The position numbers were made by a program, and so were the translations under genes. Below are positions 61,903 through 64,000 of a stretch of DNA of 64,000 bases, one piece after another. This stretch comes from Ignavibacteriales bacterium (GTDB lineage: Bacteria; Bacteroidota; Ignavibacteria; Ignavibacteriales; Ignavibacteriaceae): assembly GCA_016709765.1 (NCBI GenBank), contig JADJMD010000012.1, forward strand, positions 124,001 through 188,000. Reading direction: 5' to 3'. Below the pieces are notes generated by a model that had not been told where the DNA came from, ran no database searches, and saw nothing but the letters and a program-made list of their open reading frames with translations. The first letter of the stretch is position 1; every line of letters begins with the position of its first letter.

Positions 61903-61938
61903 TTGCATAAAATTACTGATTTGTAGCTGTTTATGCAA
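61903..61938 (-). promoter_or_regulatory. Inverted repeat upstream of the FG-GAP gene
   Basis: TTGCATAAA (61903-61911) and TTTATGCAA (61930-61938) are perfect 9-base inverted copies separated by 18 bases, 63 to 98 bases before the ATG at 61840. On the minus strand TTGCAT followed after 17 bases by TAATTT could also read as a weak promoter overlapping it. Confidence 0.35.
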
Positions 61939-61966
61939 TTATATTTTTATTTTTTTAATTACAATT

Positions 61967-62896
61967 TTATTTTACGATCGCTTTTCGTACAAAGCCATCA
62001 GCCGCTTCTAAACGTTTAGTTGCCTCATCAAAAGTTACGTTTGCTTTAATCATTACAAGTGCTGTCTTAACATGTCCTTTTGCGTTATCAAGAGCAATAG
62101 TAGCCTCATCATAACTAAGTCCTGTAATAGTCATCACAATTTTTTTTGATCTTTCGACAAGTTTTTTATTTGTCATCTGCAAATCAATCATCATGTTTTC
62201 ATAAACTTTACCAAGTCTTATCATAGCAGCAGTTGTAAGCATATTTAAAACTAATTTTTGCGCAGTTCCACTTTTCATTCTTGTAGAGCCCATTACTACT
62301 TCGGGTCCAACGTAAGGACAAATTGCAACATCAACTTCTTCAATATCAAAATCTTTTCTCGGGTTTGTAGTAACGTAAAGTGTTTTAGCACCTAGTTCTT
62401 TTGCTTTTTTTACTGCCCCAATTACGTATGGAGTTCTACGGCTAGCGGCAATTCCACAAACAACATCTTTTGCGGTAACATTAGCCTCCATAACTTCTAT
62501 TGCACCGTTTTCTTCTTTGTCCTCGGCACCTTCCTGCGCACGGAACATTGCTTCTTTTCCACCGGCGATATAACCTTCAATCATTCCATAAGGCGTTCCA
62601 AAGGTTGGCGGGCATTCAGAAGCATCAACAACACCTAATCTTCCGCTTGTACCAGCACCAAAGTATAAAAGTCTTCCGCCATTTTTAAGAGCTTTAACAA
62701 TTATATCGACAGCTTGCTCTATGTAAGGCAATTCTTGTTCAACTGCATAAGGAACTAATTTATCTTCATCATTAATAATTTTTATAATTTCAGCAGTTGA
62801 TTTTGCGTCAATTTCCATAGAGCGTGGGTTGCGCTGTTCTGTGGGAAGTTTGCTTATCTCTTCGAAAAGAGTTTTGGAGTCTTGAGATGAGCTCAT
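61967..62896 (-). CDS. murQ: N-acetylmuramic acid 6-phosphate etherase
   Basis: Cleaves the lactyl ether of MurNAc-6-phosphate to give GlcNAc-6-phosphate and D-lactate in peptidoglycan recycling. 309 aa from the ATG at 62896; the longer frame back to 63037 adds a tail unlike the family. SIS-domain motifs: 'LLYFGAGTSGRLGVVDASE' in the sugar-phosphate site, 'CPPTFGTP' typical of MurQ, 'CGIAASRRTPYVIGA' and 'GSTRMKSGTAQKLVLNML'. It is divergent from a nagB-like gene, which acts later in the same route. Confidence 0.94.
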   Translation of the reverse strand: MSSSQDSKTLFEEISKLPTEQRNPRSMEIDAKSTAEIIKIINDEDKLVPYAVEQELPYIEQAVDIIVKALKNGGRLLYFGAGTSGRLGVVDASECPPTFGTPYGMIEGYIAGGKEAMFRAQEGAEDKEENGAIEVMEANVTAKDVVCGIAASRRTPYVIGAVKKAKELGAKTLYVTTNPRKDFDIEEVDVAICPYVGPEVVMGSTRMKSGTAQKLVLNMLTTAAMIRLGKVYENMMIDLQMTNKKLVERSKKIVMTITGLSYDEATIALDNAKGHVKTALVMIKANVTFDEATKRLEAADGFVRKAIVK

Positions 62897-63070
62897 AATT
62901 ATATCTTGATTTATTTTTGAATTACTAGTTAAAATTATTGATACAAATTTACACAAAGTATTAATAATATTTTGTTTTGTGATAGCTGATTCTTTAAATA
63001 CAATATCAGCTTCAGTATATTTGACTAGTAAATCCAATAATATTTAGCCACTTATATAAGATAATTTAAA

Positions 63071-64000
63071 ATGATATCTAAAGTTGAACAGTATTACCTC
63101 GAACAATCACAAAAACAATTAATTTACAAACCAGCTGAAAAAATTCCTGTAATCCAGGTTGCAAATTTTCCTGAACTGGGGAAAATGACAGCTTTAAGAT
63201 TTATAGAATGGATACAGCAAAATACAAATGGAGTTGTTTCCTTACCAACAGGTAAAACTCCTGAGCATTTTATAAAATGGGTTGCGTATTTTTTAAAAAA
63301 TTGGGACAAGGATGATGTTGTTAGTGCATTAAAAAAGGTTGATCTTGATTCCGGAAATAAACCAGATATTTCTAAACTTCGATTTGTTCAGATTGATGAA
63401 TTTTATCCAATTGATTCTCATCAGCATAATAGCTTTTATTATTACATTCAAAAGTATTATTTCAGTAATTGGGGATTAGATATAAAAAAAGCTTTGTTGA
63501 TGAATATTAATGAAATACCAACATCAAATAATTTATCTCTTTCAGAAATTTTTCCTGATGAAGTAATCGATTTAACATTGCGTACACGCTGGGCATCAAC
63601 AACTCAAGAGAGGTATCAAAAGCAAACAATAGAACTTGTCGATCAATTTTGTACAGATTACGAAAAGAAAATTAGAGAAATGGGTGGTATAGGATTTTTC
63701 CTTGGCGGAATTGGACCGGATGGGCATATTGGTTTTAATGTTATGGGCAGCGATCATTATTCAACTACAAGATTAATACAAACCAACTATGAAACACAGG
63801 CTGCAGCAGCAAGTGATCTTGACGGTATTGAAGTTGCTAAGAAGAGATTGGTAATTACCATCGGGCTTGATACCATAACTTACAATGAAGACGCGACTGC
63901 AATCATAATTGCCGCAGGAGAAGCGAAGGGAAATATTGTTAGAGATTCGATTCAAACAGCAATAACCAATAAATATCCAGCAACAGTATTGCAAAGATTA
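63071..64000 (+). CDS. nagB: Glucosamine-6-phosphate deaminase-like protein (cut by window end)
   Basis: 310 codons are open to the last base, so the C-terminus is missing. The NagB/RpiA-like fold shows 'GVVSLPTGKTPEHFIKW', 'QIDEFYPIDSHQHNSF' and 'FFLGGIGPDGHIGFNV'. NagB converts glucosamine-6-phosphate to fructose-6-phosphate and ammonia. The frame continues without a stop well past the size of ordinary NagB (about 260 aa), so it may be the long Bacteroidota form with an added C-terminal domain. It is divergent from murQ, consistent with amino-sugar recycling. ATG start with no strong ribosome site. Confidence 0.82.
   Translation, partial: MISKVEQYYLEQSQKQLIYKPAEKIPVIQVANFPELGKMTALRFIEWIQQNTNGVVSLPTGKTPEHFIKWVAYFLKNWDKDDVVSALKKVDLDSGNKPDISKLRFVQIDEFYPIDSHQHNSFYYYIQKYYFSNWGLDIKKALLMNINEIPTSNNLSLSEIFPDEVIDLTLRTRWASTTQERYQKQTIELVDQFCTDYEKKIREMGGIGFFLGGIGPDGHIGFNVMGSDHYSTTRLIQTNYETQAAAASDLDGIEVAKKRLVITIGLDTITYNEDATAIIIAAGEAKGNIVRDSIQTAITNKYPATVLQRL

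Noticed and set aside
62897..63037. N-terminal extension of MurQ
   Set aside because: The extra 47 residues do not look like the family, whereas the ATG at 62896 leads straight into the conserved 'SKLPTEQRNP' start region.
1..64000. tRNA, rRNA, CRISPR array or prophage
   Set aside because: Reading through the gaps I found no T-loop/acceptor patterns, no rRNA-like stretches, no short evenly spaced direct repeats and no phage structural genes.

Overview
The window looks like chromosome of a free-living bacterium of the Bacteroidota/Chlorobi superphylum, most likely an Ignavibacteria-type lineage. The DNA is AT-rich. Nine predicted secreted proteins end in the type IX secretion (T9SS) type A sorting domain with the 'QNYPNPFNPST' signature and a terminal K-[MI]-x-L-x-K tail. 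A PorV/PorQ-family protein and a SusC-like TonB-dependent receptor are also present. Several genes appear to use TTG starts. Taxonomy is inferred from gene content only. I found no rRNA, tRNA or CRISPR array.

Layout. 1-4.3 kb (+): grpE (cut by the window edge), dnaJ, a membrane-anchored ComEA-like helix-hairpin-helix protein, a membrane protein of unknown function, a PilM-like protein and rsmD. 4.3-9.5 kb (+): three surface or secreted proteins that separate rsmD from its usual partner coaD (9.5-10.0 kb). 10-16 kb: two YCF48/BNR-repeat T9SS proteins flank an aminotransferase-pckA operon. 16-25 kb: mscL, dienelactone hydrolase, lipoprotein, a second class I aminotransferase, aroE, a TPR protein, sucC and pruA. 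25-28 kb: an intergenic region carrying inverted dispersed repeats and a possible small membrane protein, then fadD and a frameshifted REP-associated (Y1/IS200-like) transposase between palindromes, then suhB. 28.9-38.3 kb (+): lon, fRMsr, dnaX, cmk, rpsA, mtaB and an outer-membrane-associated protein. 38-46.9 kb: mostly minus-strand secreted proteins: a choice-of-anchor V-like protein, an M14 carboxypeptidase, a nine-heme cytochrome c and a beta-barrel; a plus-strand esterase sits among them. 47-51.7 kb (+): small unknown protein, DUF3078 protein, HerA/DUF853 ATPase, M19 dipeptidase. 51.7-61.8 kb (-): M23 peptidase, PorV/PorQ-family protein, an 1152-aa secreted protein and a TonB receptor in one tight operon, then an FG-GAP T9SS protein. 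62-64 kb: divergent murQ and nagB-like genes for amino-sugar recycling.

How the genes fit together. Housekeeping functions (chaperones, Lon, replication clamp loader, S1, CoA synthesis, gluconeogenesis through oxaloacetate) are interleaved with an extracellular proteome built from a few modules: propellers, FG-GAP repeats, peptidases and heme domains fused to the same T9SS tail. The points most worth a second look are a nine-A slippery run in dnaX placed to give a gamma subunit, a dipeptidase with the sorting-like domain in its N-terminal third instead of at the C-terminus, a T9SS-tailed nine-heme cytochrome, the TonB receptor/giant protein/PorV/M23 operon, and the broken RAYT element. None of these is proven novel from sequence alone.
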